DNA of 64,000 nucleotides from Bolinopsis microptera (Eukaryota > Ctenophora > Tentaculata > Lobata > Bolinopsidae): assembly GCF_026151205.1 (NCBI RefSeq), contig NC_087076.1:11384902-11448901 (forward strand). The letters are read 5' to 3'. Under the pieces are notes generated by a model. That model had not been told where the DNA came from. It was given only the letters and a program-made list of their open reading frames with translations, and searched no databases. Position numbers and translations under genes: made by a program. Position 1 is the first letter of the stretch; every line of letters begins with the position of its first letter. This document shows, one piece after another, positions 22,109-32,534 of this stretch.

Positions 22109-22232
22109 GATACCCCTCCCTTCCCCTTGTTATATGTTATCTGCTTGTATCGCCTCTTAACTTACTTTAGGTTACTTTAGGTAGGTTCGGCAGGGATCGC
22201 TTCTGGACAACAGTATCAAGTACGTCCTCCAA

Positions 22233-25200
22233 TCACTCCTGGCTTAGATCTTTTTGTAGAGTCCATTCCAGAAGAGAATTATTTGTGATGGCGGTATACC
22301 CTTTTGTGGGCGGGGTGTCCGGGAAGCCTTTCAGGAATTTAGCAAGGGAGGATTTGAATGTTTCCAAGACTTGGATTGTGTTAACTTCCTTGGGGAGCAG
22401 GTTCCATAGTTTGGCTGCTTTTACTCCAAAAGAGTTTTCATAATGGGTCGAGATTGAGCATTGTGCCTTTTTGTTAAATGCAGGCACAGTGGCCTTTACA
22501 CCGTGTCGGGAGCTTTCCTTGAACTGCATGTTGATGTCGTTCGGAGCTAATCCATTCATCATCTTCCATGTATGGATTATGATGTATCGTTCTCTGCGTC
22601 TCTGTAATGAGAGAAGATTCAGGTTCTGCAGGCGTTCCCAGTAATCAAGGTTCTGGCAGCCACTGATTCGACGAGTGTAGTGTCGTTGGATGCTTTCAAT
22701 AGCTTCTATATCGCTGATCTTGTCAGGGTTCCACACCGGGCAGCAGTATTCGAGTTTGCTTCTCACCATGGTTTTGTAGAGTGTGAGCATGAGGAAGCGT
22801 GACCTATCTCTGAATACGCTAAGGACCCATGACGTCATCGTCCTTGCTGTTTTAGCCATCTGCTGTATGTGAGAAGACCAGGAGCAGTCATTTGACAGGA
22901 GAACCCCTAGGTCCCTCACAGTTTTGGCTGGGTCAATAGTTCTTCCATTTGTTAAATTGTAACAGGAATATTGACTGGTGAAGGGCAATTCTCTTAACAG
23001 TAATGAATTGTTCAAGCTGTAATTCAATATTTCGAATTTGGCCTCATTTAGTTGCATGTTGTTCTTCAGGGCCCAAGCGATTACATTTAGGAGGTCGTCT
23101 TGAAGTAGGCTTTTGGTAGCTAAGTCCATGATTTTTCCAATGAGCTTGGTGTCGTCAGCAAACACCTTTCCCAGAGCGGTAACCAATGTATCAAGTTGGT
23201 CGTCAATGTATAGAATGAAAAGAATGGGTCCCAATACTGTTCCTTGGGGTACCCCACTGATTACTAGCTGAAAGGATGATTTTGTTCCTTCCACGACCAC
23301 AGTTTGCAGGCGATCCTTCAGGAATTCAGTCAGCCATTGCAGAGTCTTTCCTTTTATTCCATAGCGTTTTGCCTTTGCAAGTAATATTTGATGATCTACC
23401 TTATCGAACGCTTTGGCATAATCAAGGTATATAACATCAACCTCGTTGCCGTCGTTGAGAGTTTTCAGGATGTTATCTACGTGGTCTATTAGTTGAGTTA
23501 AGCAGCTTCTTTTCTTGCGGAATCCATGCTGATGGGGGGAGAGAAAGCTGTTTGACTCCATATGTTCCACAAGATGGTTTCTGACCACTCTCTCAAATAT
23601 CTTAATAATGTGAGAGGTTATCGAGACAGGGCGATAGTTAGCAGCAGATGTTCGGTCTCCTTTCTTGAACACAGGCGTGATGTACTGTGTCTTCATGCCA
23701 GATGGTATGACTCCGTTATCAAATGAGCGTTTCCAGAGTAGATAAATTGGTTCAGCGATTGTCCTTCGACATTTAGTTAGGATCTTGGCCGGGATGTCAC
23801 CATCAGGGGTGGAGGCATACGGGTCTAGTTCCTTTATGGCATCTGATATGTCGTCTGCTGTGAAGGTGAATGTGTTGAGATCTTCTTTTGGATGAGGATC
23901 TAATCCGGCGAGGCATTCTTCAACATTTGCAGAATTTGGGTTGCTGAAGACTGTGACATATTGAGTCTGGAGAATTTCTGCTTTTTCCGCTGGGTCCATT
24001 TTCAGAGTTCCGTTTTTATCTCTAATTGGGGCGACGGATGATTTTACCTTTGCAAATCGTTTAGCGTAAGAATAAAAGAATCTTGGGTTCGTCTTTATTG
24101 TACTTACAGCTTTAACTTCTTTTTCGTTAAGTTGCTTGATCACAAGTTCACTTATTTCGAAGGTCAGAAGATTCACTTCGGTTTTCAGCTTTTCGATTTT
24201 TCTCGAAGTTGGGTTGTTTTGAGTAAGTGCACTTATTTGGGCATTGAGTTTTCTTCTTTTCCTCTTCATTGTGTATTTTTCACGGACTTGGCGACTTCTA
24301 CGGGGGCGGGAAGGGCCAGATCCAGTAGGGTCTTTAGAAGGCGAGTTTAGGAGGGTTATCTGGAGGACAGTTAGGCGTATCAGCTCCAGAAAGGCACTTC
24401 CATCTTCATCTTCATAGCAGAGTTCTCTCAAAGAGATCCAGTTAACAGCTTCTAAACGATCGTTCATTGCTTCAAAATCTGCTCTATGAAAATCAGTCGC
24501 CCGAAAAGAGTTTCTGTCGAAAGATATAGGAGTATGTTCTTTTGGGCAGAGCGGGTTATGTCCGAGAACGAGCTCGACTAGCCTGTGGTCAGATAGTTGG
24601 CATTCGGAGATATTTGTCTCAACTGTGTCCTGTGGTTTATTTGTGAGGACGAGATCGATGGTGTTGTTATTTCTCGTGGACTTACAGATCATTTGTGTCA
24701 AGAAATTTCTCTCCATGAAATCAATTAGTTCGGAACAAGCTTGCTGGTCACAAAGCGGTTGACCAGGTAAAGCTTGGCAAGAGTCCCAATCTATATTTGG
24801 GAGGTTGAAATCCCCCATAATGTAGATGTCAGGTGATCTATCGTTCGATGTCAAGTTATTTAGTTTCTCCTGCACCTGGTCCAGGACTGCTTTGAAGGAT
24901 CCGGGAGGAGCATCTGGTGGGCGGTATATCACGGAGACAAGGGCGTTCATAGAGTCTATGAAACAATGCAGCATACTGCAGTGTTTGTCACTAAAATTTA
25001 CAGTATCTGATACTAGCAGCGAGTTTTCAACGTAAAGCACACAACCACCACCTTTTCGACTATGACGGTCTGCTCTAAGACTGTTGTACCCATCTATAGC
25101 TATTTGAGCATCACTGATATATGGCTTCAACCATGATTCAGTGATAGCGAGAATAGGGACCGGGGGTCTTCCTAGGTCGTCAAGTATGTGGTCTTGGATG

Positions 25201-25265
25201 AATGGAATCTTCCATTTTACAGTGCTGGTTGCGGCTGGGGAGATGGACCGAGCATTCAGTAGCAA
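22233..25265 (-). CDS. CR1-type LINE ORF2: APE endonuclease plus reverse transcriptase
   Basis: About 1,010 residues. The N-terminal exonuclease-endonuclease-phosphatase domain shows LLLNARSI, ILAITESWL, YIMGDFNLPNIDW and the C-terminal LSDHRLV. The reverse transcriptase core (residues about 480-760) shows YRPVSITS, QHGFRKKRSCLTQLI, motif A YLDYAKAFDKVDH, motif B GVPQGTVLGP and motif C VFADDTKLIG, followed by YLGxL-like RDLGVLL and LEYCCPVWNP. All catalytic residues seen are intact. It nicks DNA and copies the LINE RNA by target-primed reverse transcription. The first codon of the frame is TTG; there is no ATG near the ORF1 stop, so translation by termination-reinitiation or a non-ATG start is likely. 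The ORF overlaps ORF1 by 10 bases. Confidence 0.9.
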   Translation of the reverse strand: MLLNARSISPAATSTVKWKIPFIQDHILDDLGRPPVPILAITESWLKPYISDAQIAIDGYNSLRADRHSRKGGGCVLYVENSLLVSDTVNFSDKHCSMLHCFIDSMNALVSVIYRPPDAPPGSFKAVLDQVQEKLNNLTSNDRSPDIYIMGDFNLPNIDWDSCQALPGQPLCDQQACSELIDFMERNFLTQMICKSTRNNNTIDLVLTNKPQDTVETNISECQLSDHRLVELVLGHNPLCPKEHTPISFDRNSFRATDFHRADFEAMNDRLEAVNWISLRELCYEDEDGSAFLELIRLTVLQITLLNSPSKDPTGSGPSRPRRSRQVREKYTMKRKRRKLNAQISALTQNNPTSRKIEKLKTEVNLLTFEISELVIKQLNEKEVKAVSTIKTNPRFFYSYAKRFAKVKSSVAPIRDKNGTLKMDPAEKAEILQTQYVTVFSNPNSANVEECLAGLDPHPKEDLNTFTFTADDISDAIKELDPYASTPDGDIPAKILTKCRRTIAEPIYLLWKRSFDNGVIPSGMKTQYITPVFKKGDRTSAANYRPVSITSHIIKIFERVVRNHLVEHMESNSFLSPHQHGFRKKRSCLTQLIDHVDNILKTLNDGNEVDVIYLDYAKAFDKVDHQILLAKAKRYGIKGKTLQWLTEFLKDRLQTVVVEGTKSSFQLVISGVPQGTVLGPILFILYIDDQLDTLVTALGKVFADDTKLIGKIMDLATKSLLQDDLLNVIAWALKNNMQLNEAKFEILNYSLNNSLLLRELPFTSQYSCYNLTNGRTIDPAKTVRDLGVLLSNDCSWSSHIQQMAKTARTMTSWVLSVFRDRSRFLMLTLYKTMVRSKLEYCCPVWNPDKISDIEAIESIQRHYTRRISGCQNLDYWERLQNLNLLSLQRRRERYIIIHTWKMMNGLAPNDINMQFKESSRHGVKATVPAFNKKAQCSISTHYENSFGVKAAKLWNLLPKEVNTIQVLETFKSSLAKFLKGFPDTPPTKGYTAITNNSLLEWTLQKDLSQE

Positions 25266-26707
25266 GATCCTTGATAGTTGGGAATGAAGTTTAGTGGCAT
25301 CGGCATCCGCATTGGCTGGTTTGGGAGTGGCACTTGGGCTGAGAACTGTGCTGGTGGTGGGAACTGTGTCGAGATTTGCTGAGAGGATGTTTGGCGTGAT
25401 CTCGGGTCCAGCTGGCTCCGTTGTGTCTCTTGGACAAGGGTAGGAATTTGCCCTCGAAGTTCCTCCATTTTGGAGTTCATCTGGGTTATAATTCCGTTTT
25501 TCATGTTTTCCATGAGCTTCTCTAAAAAAGCACTATCCCTCTCAGATGTACTGTCTTTACGTTGTCTGAGGGGTTTCTGATATTCAACAGTGGGTGGGTA
25601 GGGGGTGTTGAGGGAGTTTAGACTACCCATTCTGTCCACATCATAACCACCAGGAGGCGGCCAGGAACTTCTGTTCGTGTTGAATTCTATTCTTCTCGTA
25701 TCTTTGGGCTGCTGCTGCTGAGGCAGGCGATTTCTGTCAGTGAGATTCACGTTTCCAACAGTCTTTCTGGCCGTTCCTTTAAGATGATGGAAGCCACAAT
25801 CGCTGTTTAAACATACGTGATTCGCAACTGAATTACGGCACAGTTTAGGGTGGAAAAAAGTGCATTTCTTCCCATTCCTGCATCCTCTGCGTTTGTCGTC
25901 TCCGAAATTGGAGTAAAAGCGGCACCTGATGGGGTGCTGGTATGAGCATTTCTTACCACCAATGAGACGTTTGCCAGTGAGGCCGTGGGGACACTTCCTC
26001 ATAGTGTATTCCCGGCAAATCTGGGGGTTATTTTCGGTATCATTATGTCTACCTCTTCTAGGGCTTTCCCTGTCTTCATCCTCATCCTCATCTTCATCTT
26101 CATCGTCGTTTCCCTCGCCCTCTACCTCAGATTCAACCTCTTTAATAGTGGATAGATCTGTTATACTATCTGTGTTCCTTTTCTTGGTAGGTTTCTGGGG
26201 AGATTGAAGTGAGCGTGTTTCGTTCTTTTTTGAACATTCGTAGCAGAGCCAAGATCCTCCTAAAGGAAGCAGTCCTTTCTGAATGAGGTCGTTGAAGGTC
26301 TTGGCTTTTTCGGCCATGGCTTCACAATCGTGGGAGCCCTGTAAGCATAGCCGGCATCTTAAGAGCGGTTCTTTTCCCAGTTCATTACAGTACACATCGT
26401 TACAGTCCTCGCATTCTATGTCGAACAAGGACTCGATCTTGAGAATCATTCTATCACATAGAGTCTGTTTATTCGTGTACAGTTTCTTCACACCATCTCT
26501 GACATTAAAACCTAGAAATATTGCACAGGGTTCTAGTTGAACTGCGGTGAGTGATTTCATATCTTTCAGATTGGTCTTATAACTTGCACTGAAACTATAC
26601 ACACTGAGAACCTTCTTGCTGGGGGCATCAGCTTTGTTAAGTAGGCTTCCAAGTACACGTTTCTTAGCATCATCGCTTACTGATTTCAGGTTTTCCTTGT
26701 CTTGCAT
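25256..26707 (-). CDS. CR1-type LINE ORF1: PHD-like and CCCH zinc-finger RNA-binding protein
   Basis: 483 residues from an ATG at 26705-26707. Residues about 100-170 form a Cys-rich PHD/esterase-like zinc module (CEDCNDVYC, CRLCLQGSHDC, WLCYECSK). There follows an acidic EDEDEDEDED stretch. A run of three CCCH-like fingers comes next (CREYTMRKCPHG, CRFYSNF then CRNGKKCTFFHP, CRNSVANHVC then CGFHH). After a basic linker comes a C-terminal region with possible short coiled coil (FLEKLMENMKNGII) and a Pro/Gln-rich end. Its role is presumed to be RNA binding and RNP assembly. It is the upstream cistron of the bicistronic LINE. Confidence 0.85.
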   Translation of the reverse strand: MQDKENLKSVSDDAKKRVLGSLLNKADAPSKKVLSVYSFSASYKTNLKDMKSLTAVQLEPCAIFLGFNVRDGVKKLYTNKQTLCDRMILKIESLFDIECEDCNDVYCNELGKEPLLRCRLCLQGSHDCEAMAEKAKTFNDLIQKGLLPLGGSWLCYECSKKNETRSLQSPQKPTKKRNTDSITDLSTIKEVESEVEGEGNDDEDEDEDEDEDRESPRRGRHNDTENNPQICREYTMRKCPHGLTGKRLIGGKKCSYQHPIRCRFYSNFGDDKRRGCRNGKKCTFFHPKLCRNSVANHVCLNSDCGFHHLKGTARKTVGNVNLTDRNRLPQQQQPKDTRRIEFNTNRSSWPPPGGYDVDRMGSLNSLNTPYPPTVEYQKPLRQRKDSTSERDSAFLEKLMENMKNGIITQMNSKMEELRGQIPTLVQETQRSQLDPRSRQTSSQQISTQFPPPAQFSAQVPLPNQPMRMPMPLNFIPNYQGSCY

Positions 26708-26927
26708 ATTGAACCTTTAAATGTCAGTTACACACACTATTTGAGTTTTATACAAGCAATGTACAATAAATGTACAATAGCACGCGTTCGCTTATCGCGA
26801 TTTAGCAACAAATAACTGATAAGGGAGCACTTAAAAATACAACCAAACAAATTTGTAAAATATGACAAATATTTTAATCTTTTAGTTTCTTTATCACCGT
26901 TCCATGCACAAACTTCATCATTATATG

Positions 26928-27545
26928 GGCAGTATCTAAGAAACCCGACTCAGTCCACGGACTACTTAAATGTCATGATGGTAAGCAGATCATATGAATA
27001 ATACCTTAGATGCAATTAGTCACGACTAGCATTAATTATAACGTTATAAATTTCTGAATGAAATTTACGATTAAAATGTGGTACTGGTAGTGGTATATAA
27101 GTCATTCGATTTCTGTGGAGTATTATGAATTACCATTATGATCGACGACAACAATTATTCCAATTCTTGACATGGTACTCTACTGTCTACTAGACGAAAT
27201 CAATGCACCCACGTCATTCATAGAGAAAGCTCGAAACTTTTTATTCCAGAAAAAACTTCTAAAGCACTCCATATTATCCTGTCCTGGCTTCCTGGGTGAA
27301 GCGTATCTTGTCCTTGGCTCCCTGCTCGTTCTCGAAGTCTCTAGATGGATTTATATGACGCTGCAAGACCCCACAGAAATCGAATGACTTATGTACCACA
27401 TTTGAATCGTAATCATTTAGTAATCTACAACATAATAATTAATATTAATCATAACTGATTGCATCCAAGATATCATTCATTTTGATCTGCATACCATCAT
27501 GTCATAAACAGTCCGCGGGCTGGGTCGGGCCTCTTGGATACTGCC
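26928..27545. mobile_element. GGCAGTATC-ended inverted-repeat element, 618 bp
   Basis: The left end GGCAGTATCTAAGA and right end inverted (TCTTGGATACTGCC) continue into a long subterminal inverted repeat (GCAGATC, then GATGCAATTAG and GACTAGCATTAAT-type words). It belongs to the same family as 50121-50702 by its ends and interior words (GACTTATRTACCACATTT, AATCGTAATCATTT). The 71-codon frame at 27172-27387 lies inside and has no recognised domain. Target duplication is not clear. Confidence 0.65.
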
Positions 27546-29690
27546 GAAATTTCCAGAATTTCTTAGGTTGACTTGTTTTTCTTATTTCTTGGCAACTATA
27601 TAACAAAAAACAGCAAAATACATATGTCAACCGGCTTGTGCATTTACACGCGCTGCCGGTAACACAACATTGATATGATATGTGGGTATCTAATGAAATG
27701 AAAGAAGAGGGATTGTATATCCTACTTTGCATGACTTAACCGCTGCTAAGTGGTTCCAATAGTATTTCTGACTCCGCATCTCATATTACCACAATTTCAC
27801 GTCACCAAAAGGTGTAATCCCATCTTAATTACGGTGCATGACTTGAGTTTTAGTGTCACTGATTTAACCATATGATCTTCAGCCCCCTCCCCCATATATG
27901 TATCTTATACGTTAGCTATAGTTTTGAGTGTCGGCGCTCGTTTCTAGAATTAAGCATGATTGACGAAGCTTTACGTCTGTATCTGATTGCTGCTGTCTAG
28001 TTTTACCCTTAAATCGTCTCCTCATATATCGGTTTTCCTGCTCCGCATCCTGCTATGCTGTTGGAAATGAGGTCCTGTTTGAAAAATGGGGCCGAACTTC
28101 CGGCTGCATCACAGATCCTCCACAAACAGGGAACCAAGTGTTCCGTAGATAGTTATTTATGTGAGTTCGTGCTGGTACGCTACATTGCAGCTCGTATATT
28201 TAACTGTCCCGAAATATATTAAGATATCTGCGTTTCAGGTTGCCTAAAGTGGAGTAAAATAAAGTAGCTCGCCGCCGGCTATTTGATTTACGACATCTCA
28301 GGGCTTCCTCTCTCTGTATTCCACCTTAGTGAGCAGTCCTGACTGATCTGGGCCGCTTTTTTAAGTCATTTGTAATGCTTGTGGACTGTTTTTACCCACT
28401 TGTGTAGAATTGTCGAATATTTGTGAATTTCGAATTCTATTGAAGTGACATTGCCTTTATCCTATGGAGTATGGATTTTAGTCAATTTAATTATGGTTTT
28501 TGGCGCTCTCTATTCTGTTTCACGTTTGAACTTGGTCGTTTACGGTTCGTTTTTGTTCGGAAAATTTGCATGTATTTTTTATTTCGAGGGGAAGGGAGAA
28601 AAAGGTTATACTAAAACCTTGAGTCTAAATAGATTTTTAAAATTGAAACAAAGTAGGGACTTAAGACATTAAATTTAAGTAAATGTAGTTTTGATGGTTA
28701 TGGTGTGTTATCTTTTATCTTGGTTCTACAGTGTAGTGAGCTGAGCCTTTTTGCTTTGTGGATCTCTTTGGTATGGTGTAATTTTCATATTTGTTTTAAA
28801 ACTACGTGTTTTGTTTTAAAACTCGTATTTTGGTGATTTAAAACGTTTCCTGTAAATAAAGTTTTTCGCCTCACAATTTGTACCAATGTAACCTTTAAAT
28901 TTTACTTTTATTTAAATTAGATTCAAGAGTCTTAGTTGTATAGCCATATTTTTACAATACATAAAACCTCCATATACACAAATTCTTTAAAAATGCACAA
29001 ATGTTATATTCAAACTGCTGTTCGCTGTTCAGACAAGAGCTTGGCAAAACAAACTTAATTCTTAAATAACACAGCTGTCACGTGATTAAGATCGTAAATT
29101 CCAACTAGTACGCTATACTAATCTGAAATTCTGTACGATATTTAATATTGGTATAAAAAGAATGCCATGCTACATATATAAGGGCTTTTACAGGGATCTT
29201 AAATATAATAAAAATATTAGCCAGGCAAAACTATTATTCCAGATTTTGCTATCATGTTTTGCAGAATTTGCTAAGGGCGACGGTCGATGAATTACCAAGA
29301 ATGTCGACATAGTTTATACGGTAAATATTAAATAATGTACAGTTACTTGGTTGGGAGCTTTCAACAATAGTACTATTATATAACTGACTATGGCTACCTG
29401 GAGTTAGCTTTGTTAAACCTGAACTGAAGTTTTTAAGGTCGTTTACTGTTAGTAAAATGCTGTTTCGTTTAGGAATTGCATTTGAACGAACACCAATCAG
29501 CTACCTGATACATCATATATCACTGTAATTTTGTTATTGTCAATTACTCGCAGATCAGCATTCCTCTCCACTCTGTTATTTTAGTGTTACGAAACATTGA
29601 GCATTTGATCCGATCTAACATAGTTCTGCGAAGAATTACAATCATGGGATCACATGACTCAAACTCCCAACAGATATTTGCCCCATCTCT
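27546..29690. other. Intergenic, AT-rich
   Basis: No supported exon. Acceptor-like sites at about 28238 and 28323 lead within a few codons to stops in the frame that would have continued PATL1, and the PATL1 model does not need them. No repeats were recognised. Confidence 0.4.
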
Positions 29691-29695
29691 GAGAT

Positions 29696-29735
29696 GTAAC
29701 AGGGTAGTGAGATGGGCATCTCACCACCCTGTTAC
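29696..29735. promoter_or_regulatory. Near-perfect hairpin upstream of the pseudokinase promoter
   Basis: GTAACAGGGTAGTGAGATG (29696-29714) faces CATCTCACCACCCTGTTAC (29717-29735) with two bases between and one mismatch. A second inverted pair (ACTTGATC/GATCAAGT) lies at about 29755-29788 around CACGTG. It could be a dyad binding site or a miniature element. Confidence 0.4.
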
Positions 29736-29820
29736 GTTGAGGCACGCATCACGTTACTTGATCACCTAATCACGTGACCAGATCAAGTGTACGCCTAGTT
29801 AAGCGAGCCTCTCCCAGGGG

Positions 29821-29826
29821 TATAAA
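29821..29826 (+). promoter_or_regulatory. TATA box
   Basis: TATAAA in a GC-richer context (CCAGGGGTATAAAGACC), 83 bp before the kinase-like ATG. Transcription would start near 29850, leaving a short leader with no intron needed. Confidence 0.6.
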
Positions 29827-29908
29827 GACCGGGTACACTATTTAATCGACATCACATTCTTAGAACAATTATAAACTCTTCTTTGAATAACAATAACAAG
29901 CTCTGACT

Positions 29909-30628
29909 ATGGAAGCTCTGCTGAAGACTATCCCCTACTCCCCGACTCTGCCTGTCACCACCTCCACTAGCGAGCTGATCCCCATAGAGGTCCACAACCT
30001 TCTCAAACTCTCCCACCCTAACATTCAGAGACTCCTGGACTTCTCTTACCGGAGTGAGACTAAAACCTGGACCCTTACATTGGAGTACTCCAGTAACTGG
30101 GAGCCTCTCTCTGATGTCCTTAGAGCCAACTATCTTGACGAGGACCAAGTTAGAGACATCATCCAGCAGCTGCTATCCGCTGTTGTTCACTGCTTCAACA
30201 ACGGAGTTGATCACCGTGATATCTCTATCGACAATATCTACTTAGACCTGGAAACTAACGACATTAAACTGGGAAACTTCCAGCTCTCGGCCATATTCTC
30301 AGTTCTGCCTCACTCCCTGAAACCCCTCACTTCTTCACTCACTTCTGCACCTCCTGAACTGTACCGACACGGCTCCTACTCCCCCCAATGTGCTGTGGTT
30401 TGGTCTGTGGGATGTCTTCTGTTCGAACTCCTGTCCGGTTCTAAACCCCTCCTCTCTACTGCTGATGCTGCTCGGAATAACGTGAGGTGGGAGATGTTAC
30501 CTCCAAACTCTGTAAGCTCTGATGCTTACTCCCTGATCTTGCAATGTCTCAACCCTAACACTCAACACAGGCTAAATTTTGACAAACTCGTCAAGCATCC
30601 TTGGATTGTCAACGAGACATTAGTGTGA
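29909..30628 (+). CDS. PIM-like pseudokinase, intronless, N-lobe truncated
   Basis: 239 residues. The fold starts in the middle of the N-lobe: the glycine-rich loop and VAIK lysine strand are absent, and the first recognisable piece is the alpha-C region IPIEVHNLLKLSHPNIQRLL. The C-lobe is PIM-like: HCFNNGVDHRDISIDNIYLD (PIM1: [20 protein letters not shown]), a PPELY segment, AVVWSVGCLLFELLSG and a final HRLNFDKLVKHPWI. HRD is kept, but the lysine two residues after it is Ser, and DFG is replaced by NFQ (KLGNFQLS). It thus lacks the ATP-anchoring lysine and the metal-binding DFG Asp and should be catalytically dead. The open frame and TATA promoter argue for an expressed regulatory pseudokinase; a processed or truncated copy is the alternative. 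Confidence 0.8.
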   Translation: MEALLKTIPYSPTLPVTTSTSELIPIEVHNLLKLSHPNIQRLLDFSYRSETKTWTLTLEYSSNWEPLSDVLRANYLDEDQVRDIIQQLLSAVVHCFNNGVDHRDISIDNIYLDLETNDIKLGNFQLSAIFSVLPHSLKPLTSSLTSAPPELYRHGSYSPQCAVVWSVGCLLFELLSGSKPLLSTADAARNNVRWEMLPPNSVSSDAYSLILQCLNPNTQHRLNFDKLVKHPWIVNETLV

Positions 30629-32534
30629 AGAACGTTATTTTTCTACTGAGAAGAGATTTTGAAAATGGAAATTGATCGAATTTTATTGGAGTACGTGGTA
30701 TAGTAATACCGCTATGAATATATTTAAGTCACTAATGTGACGGTACATTAGAACTATGCGGGCTTAATGATATCAACATTTTTCACATTTTCTATGTACG
30801 TGTTATGCACAATACATCTTAAAAATGCTCCTGTTCATTCTTCTTAGCCAAGGGCGTAAGTGTGAAGATTGCACAGACCCGGACGATACAACCTGGCAAG
30901 GAGGGGGCCGTTTCCTGCAGCTGTCAATCTGTCATTCCAGTAACTGAACAAAATTTCATATTATAACCGTACGAGGTATGTAGGTCGATCATCTGGGGTA
31001 TTTTATTAGGTTTTTTCGCGCATGATGAAACCTTATAAACCTTACGGACTTGCTTTCCAGTTACAGGGAATATTAATCTCATTTTTCATTCCAAGCTTTG
31101 GTTTCAATTTTTATCTATATCATTTGTCAAATAACCAATAACACGGTGTTATGTTATCATTCTCTTGAACTTTAGCCATGGTACGCATTATTCAGTTATT
31201 CCGTCATACTTCCTTCCGTAATAGTAATACTGAGAATTAGAAGGTTCAAGGAGAGTTCGCACAAATTACGTTGCGTACTGAGGGGATCGAGCAGGGAGGG
31301 GCAGGAAGAAGGTTCCCGAGGAGGCACGGGTAGTGGCACTCGCACTGGGAGGGCTGGGGGTAGAGGATCAAGTGACGTCATATGTGAGAATTGTAAAAAT
31401 GTGATGTTCTTAGAAATTAAGCTTTTTATGATAACTGGGTAGCATTAGAATGTTCTCGCATTCTAAATGTGCTCCATATGACCATATCGTACTTTCTTTT
31501 TTTGGCATATTGTCAACTCTTGGATTACATGGATAAGTATATTTTCTACAACCAAACATTGGCGCAAACTTCCTCGGAACACAGGCTCCATATATCTCTA
31601 CCCTAGATCAGTTTAAAGAATTAATTAATTAAGTCGTTTAAAGTGGACCTGACAACTCGTTCCCCTCCTCCAAGTTTACAAGTTTGGTGGTAATTTGATC
31701 ACTGTGCAGCAGTACGACTGCACAATATATTTTTAGCATCACATATCATGATAAAAATACCCTGTGTATGGAACTTATATTATCGATACTCAAACCGCCC
31801 GACCGTAATTTTCCTTTGCATGTACCCAACACTCAATTTTATATTTATCAAACAATTATTTGTCGACTTTTAAATTATCTCTAATCGATCCTTGATTTGA
31901 CTTAAATCCGTCTTAATCCTGATTCCCGAATTTGTCAAAATCTTTCACTGGAGCTAGAAACTGATATGTATGACCGAACTATTTTCTGAAAAATTCGAAG
32001 CATTTCCGCCCATATCTAATTCTTTGCTGTCAGTTAAGTGATATTACTGCTTGAAGAGGATATCTGAACCTCGTTAAATTGTCAAACCAAGTCTATATTG
32101 GTAAAGAATAGAGATTGAATTATTGGGGCTGGAAATGATCCCTTGCTGAGGGCGTGCACTTACATACGTAAAACTGCCCTAATTTTTTCATGATTCCATC
32201 ATTAGCGGTATTAGATTATTCCATGGATAATTTCGTTTACAAACCTTCCCAAAGAGGGCCGGGTAACTCACGCTTGTAATTGGGCGTGGAACACCCAAAT
32301 TATTATCAATTTAAGTAAATTCTTGTCGGTTTTTATCACTTAAATTTCCGTTGCTTGTTTTGTGGTTGAATTTGAGAGCCCTATATCCTTCAGTGAGATA
32401 AGGATTGCTGTGATGGTTATGCCCAATTTGTTGTAATTCAAAACTAGTCAGTTTTCAAGTAAAATTTTGTTGTAACACGAGTTAAATTTGCAGTTTTTTC
32501 TCTGAATGTGACTTATAACCACTTGCTCCAAGAA
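30629..32534. other. Intergenic between pseudokinase and serpin 1
   Basis: No supported gene. A proline-rich minus-strand frame at 31196-31381 is composition-driven. A 37-codon open piece at about 30858-30970 (VKIAQTRTIQPGKEGA) is not supported by a start or splice site. Confidence 0.4.

Larger units (their letters stand above)
22162..26760 (-). mobile_element. Full-length CR1-type LINE, antisense to PATL1
   Basis: Two intact overlapping ORFs (25256-26707 and 22233-25265). The 3' end finishes in tandem CCTAAAGTAA copies (22162-22181 as TTACTTTAGG on the plus strand), in the manner of CR1/L2-group elements that end in short repeats rather than poly(A). The 5' boundary is approximate. No frameshift or stop is visible, so the copy may be young. 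It sits 53 bp after the PATL1 stop codon in opposite orientation. Confidence 0.8.

Noticed and set aside
27172..27387. 71-codon plus-strand frame as a small gene
   Set aside because: It lies wholly inside the 26928-27545 inverted-repeat element and shows no domain.
22105..28330. Continuation of PATL1 by splicing at TG|GTAAGA (22104) into a downstream exon beyond the LINE
   Set aside because: The same bases read TGG TAA, a stop at the position where the human protein ends. Candidate acceptors downstream (28238, 28323) reach stops within a few codons.
30858..30970. Short open piece VKIAQTRTIQPGKEGA resembling a translation-factor loop
   Set aside because: Too short, no start or splice sites, and the similarity is only to a few residues.
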